64,000 nt of DNA from Pseudomonadota bacterium (GTDB taxonomy: Bacteria > Pseudomonadota > Gammaproteobacteria > Burkholderiales > Burkholderiaceae_C). The DNA is taken from contig JAEWPH010000304.1 in the NCBI GenBank assembly GCA_023460715.1, forward strand, positions 50,320-114,319, written 5' to 3'. A program made the position numbers and the translations under genes. Shown piece after piece: positions 25,575 to 36,230 of the stretch (positions are counted from its first letter, which is position 1; each line of letters begins with the position of its first letter). The notes beneath the pieces were generated by a model, which was not told the DNA's origin, did no database searches, and was given only the letters and a program-made list of their open reading frames with translations.

Positions 25575-27096
25575 GGGAGTCGCCGCCCTGCGGCGTGGCG
25601 ATGCCGAGGCGGGCGATACGGTAGCGGATCTGGCGCAGGCTGATGCCCAGCCGTGCCGCAGTGGCCGTGCGGTTGAAGCCGGTCTCGCGCAAGGCGCGCA
25701 CAAGGATGTCCTTCTCCTGCAGGTCCAGCCAGCCCTGCAGATCGCTGGGCAATGGCTGTGCGGCGGCAGGCTCTGCCGATCCCGCCGGGGCAAGCGGGGG
25801 GGCGGCGAGCGGCTCTTCGGCGGGCGCAGAGGCTGCCGGGTTCGGGGACGCGTTCGCCGGGTCTGCTCCCGCGGCCGCGGGTGGCGGGTCTACCTGCAGT
25901 TCGCCGGCGTCGCTGAGAGCAACCGCGCGGTGCAGCAGGTTTTCCAGCTCGCGCACGTTGCCGGGCAGCGGGTGCTGCGCGATGCAGGCCAGTGCCGACG
26001 CGCTCAGGCGGGGCACGGGCACGCCGGACTCCTGGCCGATGCGCAGCAACAAAGCCTCGCACAGGGCCGGCAGGTCTTCGCGCCGTTCCCTAAGGGCCGG
26101 GATCAGCAGTTCGATGACGTTGAGGCGGTAATAGAGATCCTGCCGGAACCGGCCGGCCTGCACGTCGGCGGCCAGATCGCGGTGCGTGGCGCTGACGATG
26201 CGCACATCGATCATTTCTTCCTGCACGGAGCCGAGCGGGCGCACGCTGCGCTCCTGGATGGCGCGCAGCAGCTTGGACTGCATGGCCAGCGGCAGGTCGC
26301 CGATCTCGTCGAGAAACAGCGTGCCGCCCCGGGCCGCCTGGAAATAGCCGTCGCGGTCCTGCACCGCGCCGGTGTACGAGCCTTTGCGCGCGCCGAAGAA
26401 CTCGGCCTCCAGCAGGCTTTCCGGAATGGCGCCGCAATTGACCGCCACGAACGGCCGGTCACCGCGCTGGCTGCAGGCGTGCAGCGCGCGGGCCACCAGT
26501 TCCTTGCCCGTACCGGACTCGCCCCGGATCAGCACCGGCGCCATGCTCCGGGCCACCTTGGCGATGCGTTGCTTGACGTTGCGCATGGCCTCCGATGGGC
26601 CGACCAGCCGTTGCAGGGCCGGGTTGTCCGTCGCCGCGTCGGGCACTGGCTGCGCGGCGCGGACGGACGTACCTTCGGCCCGCGCAGGCGGCGATGCCCA
26701 TACCACGCCGCCTGCTCCCTGGATGGCGGACGCCACCACGGCGCGGAACTGCTTGAGATCGACCGGCTTGGTGAGGTAGTCGAAGGCGCCGGCGCGCAGC
26801 GCCTCGACGGCGTTCTCCGCCGACCCGTAGGCGGTCATGACCACGCAGCGCTCGCGCCGTTGCTGGTCGCGCAGATCCTGCAGCAGCTCCATGCCGAAGC
26901 CGTCCGGCAACCGCATGTCGGTGATGACCGCCTCGAAACGCTGGGCCTGGAGGACCTCCCGGGCTTCGGTCACGCTGGCGGCGGTTTCCACGCGGTAGCC
27001 TTCGCGCAGCAGCGTGAGTTCATACAGCGTGCGCAGGTCGGGCTCGTCGTCCACGACGAGGATGGAGGCGGGGGCGGCGTTCATGGTGGATTTCAC
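25558..27096 (-). CDS. pilR: Type IV pilus response regulator PilR (sigma-54 activator)
   Basis: A 512-residue NtrC-family activator. Receiver domain (about 10-125) with ILVVDDEPD and phospho-Asp in ITDMRLPDG. AAA+ domain with Walker A GESGTGKE, sigma-54 contact loop GSYTGA, and LFLDEIGDLP. C-terminal Fis-type helix-turn-helix ending NRTATAARLGISLRQIRYRIARLG. A Pro/Ala-rich linker (about 400-450) separates the last two. It activates pilA transcription when phosphorylated by PilS. The GTG at 27096 is 2 nt after the pilS stop; an ATG at 27084 is an equally likely start. Confidence 0.93.
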   Translation of the reverse strand: MKSTMNAAPASILVVDDEPDLRTLYELTLLREGYRVETAASVTEAREVLQAQRFEAVITDMRLPDGFGMELLQDLRDQQRRERCVVMTAYGSAENAVEALRAGAFDYLTKPVDLKQFRAVVASAIQGAGGVVWASPPARAEGTSVRAAQPVPDAATDNPALQRLVGPSEAMRNVKQRIAKVARSMAPVLIRGESGTGKELVARALHACSQRGDRPFVAVNCGAIPESLLEAEFFGARKGSYTGAVQDRDGYFQAARGGTLFLDEIGDLPLAMQSKLLRAIQERSVRPLGSVQEEMIDVRIVSATHRDLAADVQAGRFRQDLYYRLNVIELLIPALRERREDLPALCEALLLRIGQESGVPVPRLSASALACIAQHPLPGNVRELENLLHRAVALSDAGELQVDPPPAAAGADPANASPNPAASAPAEEPLAAPPLAPAGSAEPAAAQPLPSDLQGWLDLQEKDILVRALRETGFNRTATAARLGISLRQIRYRIARLGIATPQGGDSHDDET

Positions 27097-27098
27097 GG

Positions 27099-28799
27099 TC
27101 AGACCATGATTGTGTCAAACAGCGACAGCGAGTCACCGGGCCGCAGAGCGCGGCGAAAACTCACCGTGAAGGCGTTGCCGCTCGTCTCCCCCCGGGCCAG
27201 GAGGCGGCTGCGCCGCTGGTAGCCGATGGAGGCGCCGTGCCGTTGGCACAGCTCGCGGCAGATATACAGGCCCAGGCCGCTGGAGCGGCTCTCGGACGAG
27301 AAGAAGGGTTCGAACAGGTGACGCTCCACCGACTTGTCCAGCGGTGCCCCATCGCTCCAGACCTGCAGCGTGGCCTGGCCGTCGGCGTCGACCTGCGTGC
27401 TCACGCACAGGGAGTCCACGCCCTCGCCCTTGTAGCGCACGGCGTTGTCCAGCAGGTTGACGAGCACGCGTCGCAGATGCTCGGCCTCGAATTCCACGGC
27501 GGCATCGCCCGCTGTCAATGTGCGCTGGAGCACGCGCCGGGCCGGGTCGTGCGACTGCCAGTCCTCGCACACCTGGGCCACGGCGGCGTCCAGGGGCACG
27601 CTGGCGGAGGGGGCGTGGCTGATCTGGTGCTGCACACGGGCGATGTCCAGCACTTCTTCCGCGATGCGCGACAGCCGCTCGGCGTTCTGCTGCACCATGC
27701 GCGCCAGGCGCTGCTGCGCCGGGTCCGTCAGGTCTTCTTCCAGCAGGGCATTGGCCTGCATGATGGCCGCCAGCGGGTTGCGGATCTCGTGCGCCACGGC
27801 GGCCGACATGCGGCCCATGGCGGCGAGCTTTTCGGTGCGCAGGCGCGCCTGCATTTCGCGCAGGTCGTGCAGGAACATCACGCACAGCGCTTCGCTGCCG
27901 GCATGTGCCGCCTCGCCGCGGGTGGAGGTCAGCCAGGTGCGCACGTGCAGGCCCTGCGCGGCCTGCTCTCCGGGCAGGAGGTCGATGTCCGCGGACTGGG
28001 CATGCTCCAGGCGGAAGGTTCGCTGCGCCATCGTGAGCAAGGGGGCTCCGCCCGGTATGTGCAGCAGCGGGAACGGCGCGGCCGGCAGAGTGCTGTGGCT
28101 GAGCAGCCGCAGGGCTGCCGGGTTGGCGATGCGCACGATGTCGTGCTCGTCCACCACGAGGACGCCGTCGGCCAGGTTCTGCATCACCAGCGCGCTCACG
28201 TCCTCCTGGACGCGGGCTTCCATCTGGCTCTGCTCGGACACCTGCTGCTCGCTGATCAGCCGCGCCGACAGCTGGTGCACCAGGTAGGCGACGATGAAAT
28301 AGCCGGTGCCCGTCAGCGCGGCCTGCAGGTACTGCGATGTGGCGTCCAGCCCGCCGACCTCACCGCGCCACCAGGTCCATGCCAGCAGCAGCAGCGTGAC
28401 CGCGGCGGTCGTTCCGAACGCCAGCGTGAGGCTGCCCAGCACGCCCGCCATCAGGATGGGCAGGCCGAACAGGGGCGTGAAATTCATCACGCCGGTCTGC
28501 AGCACCTGCAAGGTGCTGATGAAGAGCAGATCCACGCCGATGGTGGGCAGCCAGTGCGGCCCGGTCTGCGGCGGCGGCGGGCGGTGCCGGCCCAGGATGC
28601 GCAACGCCACCGCGCCGGCCAGGTAGACCAGGCACAGGGTCTGCAGCGTGGGCTCGAGGGGTTGGTTCAGCGCGGCGCCCAGGCCTTGCAGCAGCAGCAG
28701 CGCCAGCGCGATCATGGCGCGGCTGGTCAGGAACCCTTTCCAGAGCCGCAGGAACGGCGCGTCGCGCTCTGGCGCCGCAGCGGTGTGGCGAAACGGCAT
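27099..28799 (-). CDS. pilS: Type IV pilus sensor kinase PilS
   Basis: A 566-residue histidine kinase with about six N-terminal membrane helices (residues 20-190). A PAS-like region follows (VLVVDEHDIVRIANPAALRLL), then the dimerisation/phospho-acceptor motif AAVAHEIRNPLAAIMQANALLEED. The ATP-binding domain has NLLDNAVRY (N box) and SSGLGLYICRELCQRHG (G boxes). PilS senses pilin in the membrane and controls PilR. The start MPFRHTAAAPERD at 28799 is chosen because the longer frame upstream covers the PP0621-type gene in another reading frame. It begins 13 bp after that gene. Confidence 0.92.
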   Translation of the reverse strand: MPFRHTAAAPERDAPFLRLWKGFLTSRAMIALALLLLQGLGAALNQPLEPTLQTLCLVYLAGAVALRILGRHRPPPPQTGPHWLPTIGVDLLFISTLQVLQTGVMNFTPLFGLPILMAGVLGSLTLAFGTTAAVTLLLLAWTWWRGEVGGLDATSQYLQAALTGTGYFIVAYLVHQLSARLISEQQVSEQSQMEARVQEDVSALVMQNLADGVLVVDEHDIVRIANPAALRLLSHSTLPAAPFPLLHIPGGAPLLTMAQRTFRLEHAQSADIDLLPGEQAAQGLHVRTWLTSTRGEAAHAGSEALCVMFLHDLREMQARLRTEKLAAMGRMSAAVAHEIRNPLAAIMQANALLEEDLTDPAQQRLARMVQQNAERLSRIAEEVLDIARVQHQISHAPSASVPLDAAVAQVCEDWQSHDPARRVLQRTLTAGDAAVEFEAEHLRRVLVNLLDNAVRYKGEGVDSLCVSTQVDADGQATLQVWSDGAPLDKSVERHLFEPFFSSESRSSGLGLYICRELCQRHGASIGYQRRSRLLARGETSGNAFTVSFRRALRPGDSLSLFDTIMV

Positions 28800-28812
28800 G
28801 CGTGCGGCCCCG

Positions 28813-29043
28813 TCAGGCCGCCGGGCCCAGGCGGCGGTGCGCTTCGCTGCAGTAGGGCAGGCCCTCGGCAAGCACGGCGTCCGCCTGCGGAAGGTGCACA
28901 CCGCAATGGGCGCAGGCGACCATGGTCTGCAGTTGCCGCGGCGCAGCGGCGGGGCGGCGGGCTTGCCGCACGGCGGCCTGGCGCTGGCTGCGCCAGACGC
29001 CATAGGCGATGACCAGCACCACCAGCAGGACGAGGTACTTCAC
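28813..29043 (-). CDS. PP0621-family small membrane-anchored metal-ribbon protein
   Basis: A 76-residue protein starting with GTG: a hydrophobic N-terminal helix (MKYLVLLVVLVIAYGVW), a basic/Ala-rich linker, then MVACAHCGVHLPQADAV...GLPYCSEAHRRLG. The CxxCGVHLP...YCSxxH pattern is a small treble-clef/zinc-ribbon-like motif found in the PP0621 family. Function is unknown. It sits between ccsA and pilS in many betaproteobacteria. The GTG overlaps the ccsA stop (GTGA), so it is translationally coupled to ccsA. Confidence 0.85.
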   Translation of the reverse strand: MKYLVLLVVLVIAYGVWRSQRQAAVRQARRPAAAPRQLQTMVACAHCGVHLPQADAVLAEGLPYCSEAHRRLGPAA

Positions 29044-29837
29044 GCGGCGCGCCCCAGCACCACTTCGATGACGAAGCGCGAACCCACGTACGCCAGCAGC
29101 AACAGCGCCGCGCCGGCGTACAGCACGCGCACGGCATTGCGGCCGCGCCAGCCGAAGCGCGAGCGGCCGATGAGCAGGACCGCGAAGGTCAGCCACGAGA
29201 GCACGGAGAACACCGCCTTGTGGTCCCAATGCCAGGCGCGGCCGTACAGCGTCTCGCTGAACCACCAGCCGGCGATCAGCGTGGCCGACAGGACGGCGAA
29301 GCCAGCCATGACGAAGCGGAAGGTCAGCCGCTCCAGCGTGAGCAGGGGGATGCCGCTGTGGGCGTCCACCGCCTGGCGGATCTGCCGTTCGGCCCGGGTC
29401 ATGAGCCAGGCGTGGACCACCGCAGCGGCGAACAGCCCGTACGAGGCGATGCCCAGCGCCAGATGCAGGGGCAGCCAGGGCGAAGCCGCCACGTGCAGCG
29501 GCTGGCCGGGGAAGACCAGCGCCAGCAGAACCGCGGCGGCGCCCAGCGCGGCCAGCGCCCAGCGGGCCTGCATCTGGGGAAACAGCTGGCGCTCGACGGC
29601 GTAGGCGGTGAGGACGAGCCAGGCGGTCATCGACAGCGCCGGGGCGAAACCGAAGTGCGGCGTCTCGCCGACCAGGCCCCAGACCAGGGCGGCGCCGTGC
29701 AATACCCAGGCCAGCAGCAGTGCGATGCGCCCGCCCTCGGCGCTCAGCCGGGATGCTGCTGCCGCGGGGGCGGCATAGGCGGCTGCCGCTGCCAGCGCCA
29801 GAAGCCAGCCGAGCGGGGATGCACTGGGTAAAATCAT
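29040..29837 (-). CDS. CcsA/HemX-like cytochrome c assembly membrane protein
   Basis: A 265-residue protein with about eight membrane helices. LPLHLALGIASYGLFAAAVVHAWLM and the late WHWDHKAVFSVLSWLTFAVLLIGR stretch carry the His/Trp residues typical of the haem-handling CcmC/CcsA superfamily (YpjD/HemX-like branch). It probably takes part in haem delivery or cytochrome c maturation. Transcribed first in the operon ccsA-PP0621-pilS-pilR-ampD; divergent from ffh by 90 bp. Confidence 0.82.
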   Translation of the reverse strand: MILPSASPLGWLLALAAAAAYAAPAAAASRLSAEGGRIALLLAWVLHGAALVWGLVGETPHFGFAPALSMTAWLVLTAYAVERQLFPQMQARWALAALGAAAVLLALVFPGQPLHVAASPWLPLHLALGIASYGLFAAAVVHAWLMTRAERQIRQAVDAHSGIPLLTLERLTFRFVMAGFAVLSATLIAGWWFSETLYGRAWHWDHKAVFSVLSWLTFAVLLIGRSRFGWRGRNAVRVLYAGAALLLLAYVGSRFVIEVVLGRAA

Positions 29838-29845
29838 GGGGTCAC

Positions 29846-29851
29846 AGTTTA
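29846..29851 (-). promoter_or_regulatory. -10-like hexamer before ccsA
   Basis: TAAACT on the minus strand, eight bases before the ccsA ATG. Confidence 0.35.
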
Positions 29852-29927
29852 GCCTTTCGCCCGCCTCCGGCGGGCAAGGTGGCCGGCCTCTTCATGCGGC
29901 TGCCGGCACATCCGGAACATTCCTCCT

Positions 29928-31316
29928 ATGGCCTCCGCTCTTACCGAAAAACTCACGCGACTCGTCAAGGAGATGCGAGGCCAGGCCCGCATCACCGAGT
30001 CCAACGTCCAGGACATGCTGCGCGAAGTGCGCATGGCGCTGCTGGAGGCCGACGTGGCCCTGCCCGTGGTGCGCGACTTCGTCGCCCGCGTGAAGGAAAA
30101 GGCGCTGGGCCAGGAAGTCCTGGGTTCCCTCAAGCCCGGCCAGACGCTGGTGTCCATCGTCAACCGCGAGCTGGCGGCGACCATGGGCGAGGGCATTGCC
30201 GACATCAACCTCAATGCCCAGCCGCCCGCCATCATCCTGATGGCCGGCCTGCAGGGCGCGGGCAAGACCACCACCACCGCCAAGCTGGCCAAGCACCTGA
30301 TCGAGAAGCGCAAGAAGAAGGTGCTGACGGTGTCGGGCGACGTGTACCGCCCGGCCGCCATCGAGCAGCTCAAGACGGTGACCAAGCAGGCCGGCGCCGA
30401 GTGGTTCCCCAGCACGCCCGACCAGAAGCCGCTGGACATCGCCCGCGGTGCGCTGGACTACGCCAAGAAGCACTACTTCGACGTGCTGCTGGTCGACACG
30501 GCCGGCCGCCTGGCCATCGACGAAGCCTTGATGAAGGAAATCAAGGACCTGCACGCGGCGCTGAATCCGGTCGAGACGCTGTTCGTGGTCGATGCCATGC
30601 AGGGCCAGGACGCGATCAACACCGCCAAGGCCTTCAAGGAGGCGCTGCCGCTCACCGGCATCGTTTTAACGAAGCTGGACGGCGATTCGCGCGGCGGTGC
30701 GGCGCTGTCGGTGCGTCAGGTGACGGGCGCGCCCATCAAGTTCGCCGGGGTGTCCGAGAAAATCGACGGCCTGGAGGTGTTCGATGCCGAGCGCCATGCC
30801 GGCCGCATCCTGGGCATGGGCGACATCGTGGCGCTGGTCGAGCAGGTCACGGCCGGTGTCGACATGGAGGCTGCGCAGAAGCTGGCCGCCAAGGTCAAGA
30901 GCGGCGACGGCTTCGATCTGAACGACTTCCTGGGCCAGCTGCAGCAGATGAAGCAGATGGGCGGCCTGTCCAGCCTGATGGACAAGCTGCCGGCCCAACT
31001 GACGGCCAAGGCCGGCCAGGTGGACATGGACAAGGCCGAGAAGGACGTGCGCCGCAAGGAAGGCATCATCCAGAGCATGACGCCGCTGGAGCGCCGCAAG
31101 CCCGAGCTGATCAAGGCCACGCGCAAGAAGCGCATCGCCGCCGGTGCGGGCGTGCAGGTGCAAGAGGTGAACCGCCTGCTCAACGAGTTCGACCAGATGC
31201 AGGGGATGATGAAGAAGATGAAGGGCGGCGGCCTGATGAAGATGATGAAGAAGATGGGCGGCATGAAGGGCGGCTTCCCCGGCCTGGGCGGTGGCGGCGG
31301 CATGCCGCGCTTCTAA
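29928..31316 (+). CDS. ffh: Signal recognition particle GTPase Ffh
   Basis: A 462-residue protein that binds signal sequences of nascent membrane proteins together with 4.5S RNA and the receptor FtsY. An N-terminal helical domain (1-85) precedes the G domain with GLQGAGKTTTTAKLAKH (G1), DTAGR (G3) and TKLDGDSRGG (G4/closing loop). The M domain (about 295-462) holds the methionine-rich groove and ends in glycine/methionine-rich GGMKGGFPGLGGGGG. The start ATG follows a good CCTCCT-flanked leader and gives the standard MASALTEKLTRLVKEMRG. Confidence 0.97.
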   Translation: MASALTEKLTRLVKEMRGQARITESNVQDMLREVRMALLEADVALPVVRDFVARVKEKALGQEVLGSLKPGQTLVSIVNRELAATMGEGIADINLNAQPPAIILMAGLQGAGKTTTTAKLAKHLIEKRKKKVLTVSGDVYRPAAIEQLKTVTKQAGAEWFPSTPDQKPLDIARGALDYAKKHYFDVLLVDTAGRLAIDEALMKEIKDLHAALNPVETLFVVDAMQGQDAINTAKAFKEALPLTGIVLTKLDGDSRGGAALSVRQVTGAPIKFAGVSEKIDGLEVFDAERHAGRILGMGDIVALVEQVTAGVDMEAAQKLAAKVKSGDGFDLNDFLGQLQQMKQMGGLSSLMDKLPAQLTAKAGQVDMDKAEKDVRRKEGIIQSMTPLERRKPELIKATRKKRIAAGAGVQVQEVNRLLNEFDQMQGMMKKMKGGGLMKMMKKMGGMKGGFPGLGGGGGMPRF

Positions 31317-31353
31317 GCCTGCGCTGCGGCCCGCCGGTCCTGGCAGGGCTGTG

Positions 31354-31448
31354 AAAAAAAGATAGCTGCCTGCGCTTGTCCTGATTGGGATTCAGTGTGT
31401 TTTTTATCTGAATCCCTTGCTGGGTAAGCGCTGGCAGCTATTGTTTTT
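31354..31448. repeat. Dispersed intergenic repeat, copy 4 (longest, fully palindromic)
   Basis: Both ends carry the terminal motif: AGCTGCC (31364-31370) and GGCAGCT (31433-31439). Inside, GGGATTCAG (31387-31395) and CTGAATCCC (31408-31416) pair as a second stem, and GCGCTT/AAGCGC lie between. The whole could fold into a long cruciform flanked by A and T tracts, and may serve as a two-way terminator for ffh and mdoH. Confidence 0.85.
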
Positions 31449-31640
31449 GATTCCACCGATTCTGCGAAGGCGGCTTTCGCCTTTTGGCGTCAACGCTGTG
31501 CATTGCCGCGCATCGCATCGTGCCGCGTCTTTGCGGGCGCCACCTGCGGAAACCCGCATCGGTGACCGGAGGGCGCGAGGGTTCTGCTGCCTCCCTGGCG
31601 GCACGTCTTTACCACCTGGCATCTCGCCCTCGCCAGTTCC

Positions 31641-31672
31641 GAAAAGCAAACAGCCCGCAGAAGCGGGCTGTT
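31641..31672 (-). terminator. Intrinsic terminator of mdoH
   Basis: AACAGCCCGC (31649-31658) and GCGGGCTGTT (31663-31672) form a perfect 10-bp stem. On the minus strand it is followed by TTGCTTTTC. Confidence 0.8.
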
Positions 31673-31706
31673 GGGTTGGAGGGCCGGGCGCCAGGCCCGG
31701 CGCCGG

Positions 31707-33791
31707 TCACGCGGCCTTGAGCAGGGGCTGCGGCTGGCTGCGGGCCAGGCGGGTTGCATGCATCCAGGCGCGGCGCAGCACCGGGGGCGACCACGATTCC
31801 TCGGGGATCAGCAGCAGCTTGCCCGACTTGGCGGCTTCGCCCAGGCCGATCTGGCTGGTCACCACCGTCAGCGGGATGGCCAGTGCCAGGGGCAGGCCCA
31901 CAGGCAGCAGCCACACCAGGGCGCTCGGATCGATGAAGGCGACGCCGACGGCCAGCAGGGCGATCACCAGGCTCATCGGTGCCAGCTTGCGGGCCGCATC
32001 GGTCCAGGGCACGGCGGCGGCTTCACGGGGAGGCGACTTCCAGTCCAGCTTGATGCCGGTCAGGGCCACCAGCACGAACAGCGAGTGCGCCAGCATGCGG
32101 ATGGGGGCCTGCAGGATGGCCAGCACGCTTTCCAGGCCGGCACTCTTGAACAGGCTGGCGGCACCGCCGTACTGCTGCTGCTCACCCTTCATGAAGACGG
32201 CGACCACGCCCAGGATGCGGGGCAGGAACAGCATCGACAGCGTCCAGGCCCACAGGCCCATCAGCTCGCTCGGCAGGATGTTCCAGTCGGCCACCACGCG
32301 GGCACCCGACAGCCACAGGGCGGTGCCCAGGGTGATGAAGGCCAGCCACAGGGGGGCCGACAGATAAGCCATGGTGCCGGTCACGAACATGGCGCGGTGC
32401 ACGGGGTGGATGCCGGGCTCGGCCATCAGGCGGGCGTTCTGCAGGTTGCCCTGGCACCAGCGGCGGTCACGCTGCAGCTCGGCCAGCAGGTCCGGCGGTT
32501 GCTGCTCGTAGCTGCCCACCAGGTCGGCGCACAGCCACACGTGGAAGCCGGCGCGGCGCATCAGGGCTGCTTCGACGAAGTCGTGGCTCATGATGCCGCC
32601 GGACATGCCGCCCGTGCCCTGGATGGGAGCCAACGCGCAGTGCTCCATGAAGGGCTTCACGCGGATGATGGCGTTGTGGCCCCAGTAGTGGGACTCGCCC
32701 AGCTGCCAGTACTGCATGCCCAGGGTGAACAGGCGGCCCGTCACGCGGGAGGCGAACTGCTGGGCGCGGGCGTGCAGGGTCACGTGGCCGATGGCCTGCG
32801 TGGCGGTCTGGATGATGCCGGCCTGGGGATTGGCTTCCATCAGCTTGGCCATGGACACGATGCACTCGCCGCTCATCACGCTGTCGGCGTCCAGCACCAC
32901 CATGTACTGGTAGTCCTTGCCCCAGCGGCGGCAGAAGTCGGCCACGTTGCCGGCCTTGCGGTGCGTGCGGCGGCTGCGCAGGCGGTAGTACACCTCGACC
33001 TGCGGCTGCTTGGGGTTGCTGGCCAGGGCCGAGCGCAGCTCTTCCCAGGCGGTGCGTTCGGCGGCAGCGATCTCGGGGTCGTAGCTGTCGGACAGCACGA
33101 ACACGTCGAAGGTCTTGCCATGGCCGGTGGCGGCCACCGATTCGCAGGTGGCGCGCAGCCCGGCGAACACCGTGGCCACGTCCTCGTTGCAGATCGGCAT
33201 GATGATCGCGGTGCGGGCGTCGGCGCTCAGTTCGTGGTCATCGACGCTGCGGGCGGACAGCGAGTGCGCGTCGCCCTTAAGCATGACCCAGAAGCCCATC
33301 ATGGCGGTCAGGAAGCCCGTGACCACCCAGGTGGACAGCATGGCGAACAGGGCGAGCTGGCCGTACTCCAGCCAGGCGCTGTCGTAGTTGGGCTGCACGC
33401 CAGCGAACAGGGCCGTGGCCAGCGCGCTGCTCAGCACCGTCAGTACCAGGAAGACGTTGCGGCGCTGCTGGGCGGCGGCCTGCCAGGCGGCTTGCGGGGC
33501 CTGCGGCGCGGCGGTGCCGCGGCTGCGGCCCGTCAGGCGCATCAGCGCAGCCGTGCCCAGGCTGTTCCAGAAACCGCGCCACGGGCGGGCGGGCATGGAG
33601 CCGCGGTGCACGGGCGGTGCCGTCAGCGAGTTGGGATGGCGTTCTTCGCGCAGCGTACTGCGGCGGGATTCGACCGGGCGGGGGTAGCGGGCGCCGCGCC
33701 GCGCCACGGCAGCCGGGGCCGCTGCGGGTACGGGACGGACGGTGTTCAGGGGAGTGACCACGTCGTCGCGGGAGGAAGGGCGTTTTTCCAT
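31707..33791 (-). CDS. mdoH: Osmoregulated periplasmic glucan glucosyltransferase MdoH/OpgH
   Basis: A 694-residue inner-membrane GT2 enzyme that makes the beta-1,2-glucan backbone from UDP-glucose. A long cytoplasmic N-terminus (about 130 residues) precedes several membrane helices. The catalytic domain has MPICNEDVATVFAGL, VVLDADSVMSG (metal-binding DxD), GTGGMSGGIMSHDFVEA and DRRWCQGNLQN (QxxRW). The ATG at 33791 (MEKRPSSRDD) follows a GAAACATGG-type leader; an earlier Met is unlikely. The usual partner mdoG/opgG is not adjacent: glrR lies upstream and ffh downstream. Confidence 0.95.
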   Translation of the reverse strand: MEKRPSSRDDVVTPLNTVRPVPAAAPAAVARRGARYPRPVESRRSTLREERHPNSLTAPPVHRGSMPARPWRGFWNSLGTAALMRLTGRSRGTAAPQAPQAAWQAAAQQRRNVFLVLTVLSSALATALFAGVQPNYDSAWLEYGQLALFAMLSTWVVTGFLTAMMGFWVMLKGDAHSLSARSVDDHELSADARTAIIMPICNEDVATVFAGLRATCESVAATGHGKTFDVFVLSDSYDPEIAAAERTAWEELRSALASNPKQPQVEVYYRLRSRRTHRKAGNVADFCRRWGKDYQYMVVLDADSVMSGECIVSMAKLMEANPQAGIIQTATQAIGHVTLHARAQQFASRVTGRLFTLGMQYWQLGESHYWGHNAIIRVKPFMEHCALAPIQGTGGMSGGIMSHDFVEAALMRRAGFHVWLCADLVGSYEQQPPDLLAELQRDRRWCQGNLQNARLMAEPGIHPVHRAMFVTGTMAYLSAPLWLAFITLGTALWLSGARVVADWNILPSELMGLWAWTLSMLFLPRILGVVAVFMKGEQQQYGGAASLFKSAGLESVLAILQAPIRMLAHSLFVLVALTGIKLDWKSPPREAAAVPWTDAARKLAPMSLVIALLAVGVAFIDPSALVWLLPVGLPLALAIPLTVVTSQIGLGEAAKSGKLLLIPEESWSPPVLRRAWMHATRLARSQPQPLLKAA

Positions 33792-34078
33792 GTTTCGCTC
33801 ACTGCGTTGTTGTCGTGTGAAAGGACAAGCGCACGCCGAACGAGGTCCAGAGGGACACCGTTTCACCGAGAGTGAGGAGGGCGGGAGCTTGCGTCATGCG
33901 ATCAATAGGGCAAACCCTGTGCCAGCATGAAAAAGCTCTTTGAAATCAAGCACTTGGCGTGCTTTTCGCCTGTAAGTGCTTGTACAGGCCCTGCCAAAGG
34001 GGCCCAAACCCCTGTTTTTGTCGCCGTTTTGCGACCGTTTGCCCCGGTCGGTCGCAAAAATCCATATGAATCAAAGAC
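33792..34078. promoter_or_regulatory. mdoH upstream region with two inverted repeats
   Basis: CAAGCACTT (33947-33955) and AAGTGCTTG (33974-33982) form one 9-bp perfect inverted repeat. TTTTGCGACC (34027-34036) and GGTCGCAAAA (34050-34059) form a 10-bp perfect one. The second follows the glrR stop by about 20 bp on the minus strand and may be its transcript end, though no T-run follows. The first is nearer to mdoH and could be an operator. No gene is seen here. Confidence 0.55.
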
Positions 34079-35494
<1,416 letters not shown>

Positions 35495-35516
35495 GGCAGG
35501 TGGCGGTGGCGGGATT

Positions 35517-36230
35517 TCAGGGGGCCGGCGGGACCACGGACTTGCCGTTGGCCGGGCCGCCGGGGCGGGCATTCAGGCTGCGCTCGATGGCGCGCATGGC
35601 CTCCAGCCGCTCGTTCAGCTGATCGTTGCGGCGCTGTGCGTCGCGAACCTGGTTGTTCTGCCGGTCGATCTGGTCTTCCAGGCGGCGCTGCTGCAGGTAG
35701 CGGTTCTCCAGCAGGCGGGCGAAGGACTGCACCAGCGGCGCGTTGTCCTTCTGGGCCAGCGCGCGCTGCACCAGACCCAGTGCGCGCGCCGTGTCGGCGG
35801 GCAGGCGGGTCTGGCCCAGGGCCAGGGCCAGCTCCAGCTGCTGCTGGGCGGACTCCTCCTGTCGGGGCGTGAGCCGGGCGATCTCGGCCGCCAGCGCAGG
35901 CGGCGCGAGCGCAGCCACCTGGTCGGAATAGACGAGCAGGTGCTTGACCAGCGAGGGCCGGGGTGCGGCGGCGGCAGGGGTGTCGGCGGACGCGGCTGGT
36001 GCGGCGTCTTCGGGCTCCTTGTCGTCCACAACAGGCGGCGCAGGGGTCGGTGCCGGCGCAGGCGTGGCCACCACCGGGACGGGGGCGGGCACCTGCAGGC
36101 TGGTGTCGGTGCCGCAGCCTGCCAGCACGGCGGCCAGGGCCAGCACGGCGGCAGGCACAAACGCACCACGGGCCGGCAGCGGGCAGGCGGAAACGGGCGC
36201 GGAGCGCGGCGAGCGAAGACTAGGCAGCAT
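35517..36230 (-). CDS. QseG-like lipoprotein between GlrK and GlrR
   Basis: A 237-residue protein with a lipoprotein signal: basic N-terminus, hydrophobic stretch and lipobox VLAGC with Cys39. A Pro/Ala-rich linker follows, then a helical domain (about 95-215) ending in a coiled coil rich in Arg, Gln and Glu (RYLQQRRLEDQIDRQNNQ). Sequence similarity to enterobacterial QseG is not obvious by eye, but position and layout match: a lipoprotein between a sensor kinase and its regulator, needed there for kinase activity. The start overlaps the end of glrK by 11 bp. Confidence 0.75.
   Translation of the reverse strand: MLPSLRSPRSAPVSACPLPARGAFVPAAVLALAAVLAGCGTDTSLQVPAPVPVVATPAPAPTPAPPVVDDKEPEDAAPAASADTPAAAAPRPSLVKHLLVYSDQVAALAPPALAAEIARLTPRQEESAQQQLELALALGQTRLPADTARALGLVQRALAQKDNAPLVQSFARLLENRYLQQRRLEDQIDRQNNQVRDAQRRNDQLNERLEAMRAIERSLNARPGGPANGKSVVPPAP

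Larger units (their letters stand above)
31317..31706. other. 390-bp gene-free region between convergent ffh and mdoH
   Basis: It holds the full-length dispersed repeat (31354-31448) and the mdoH terminator (31641-31672). The part from 31450 to 31640 has no open frame I would accept, no tRNA and no clear promoter. Confidence 0.7.

Noticed and set aside
34027..34059. Intrinsic terminator after glrR
   Set aside because: The 10-bp stem is perfect, but no T-run follows on the minus strand, so it is listed only as an inverted repeat.
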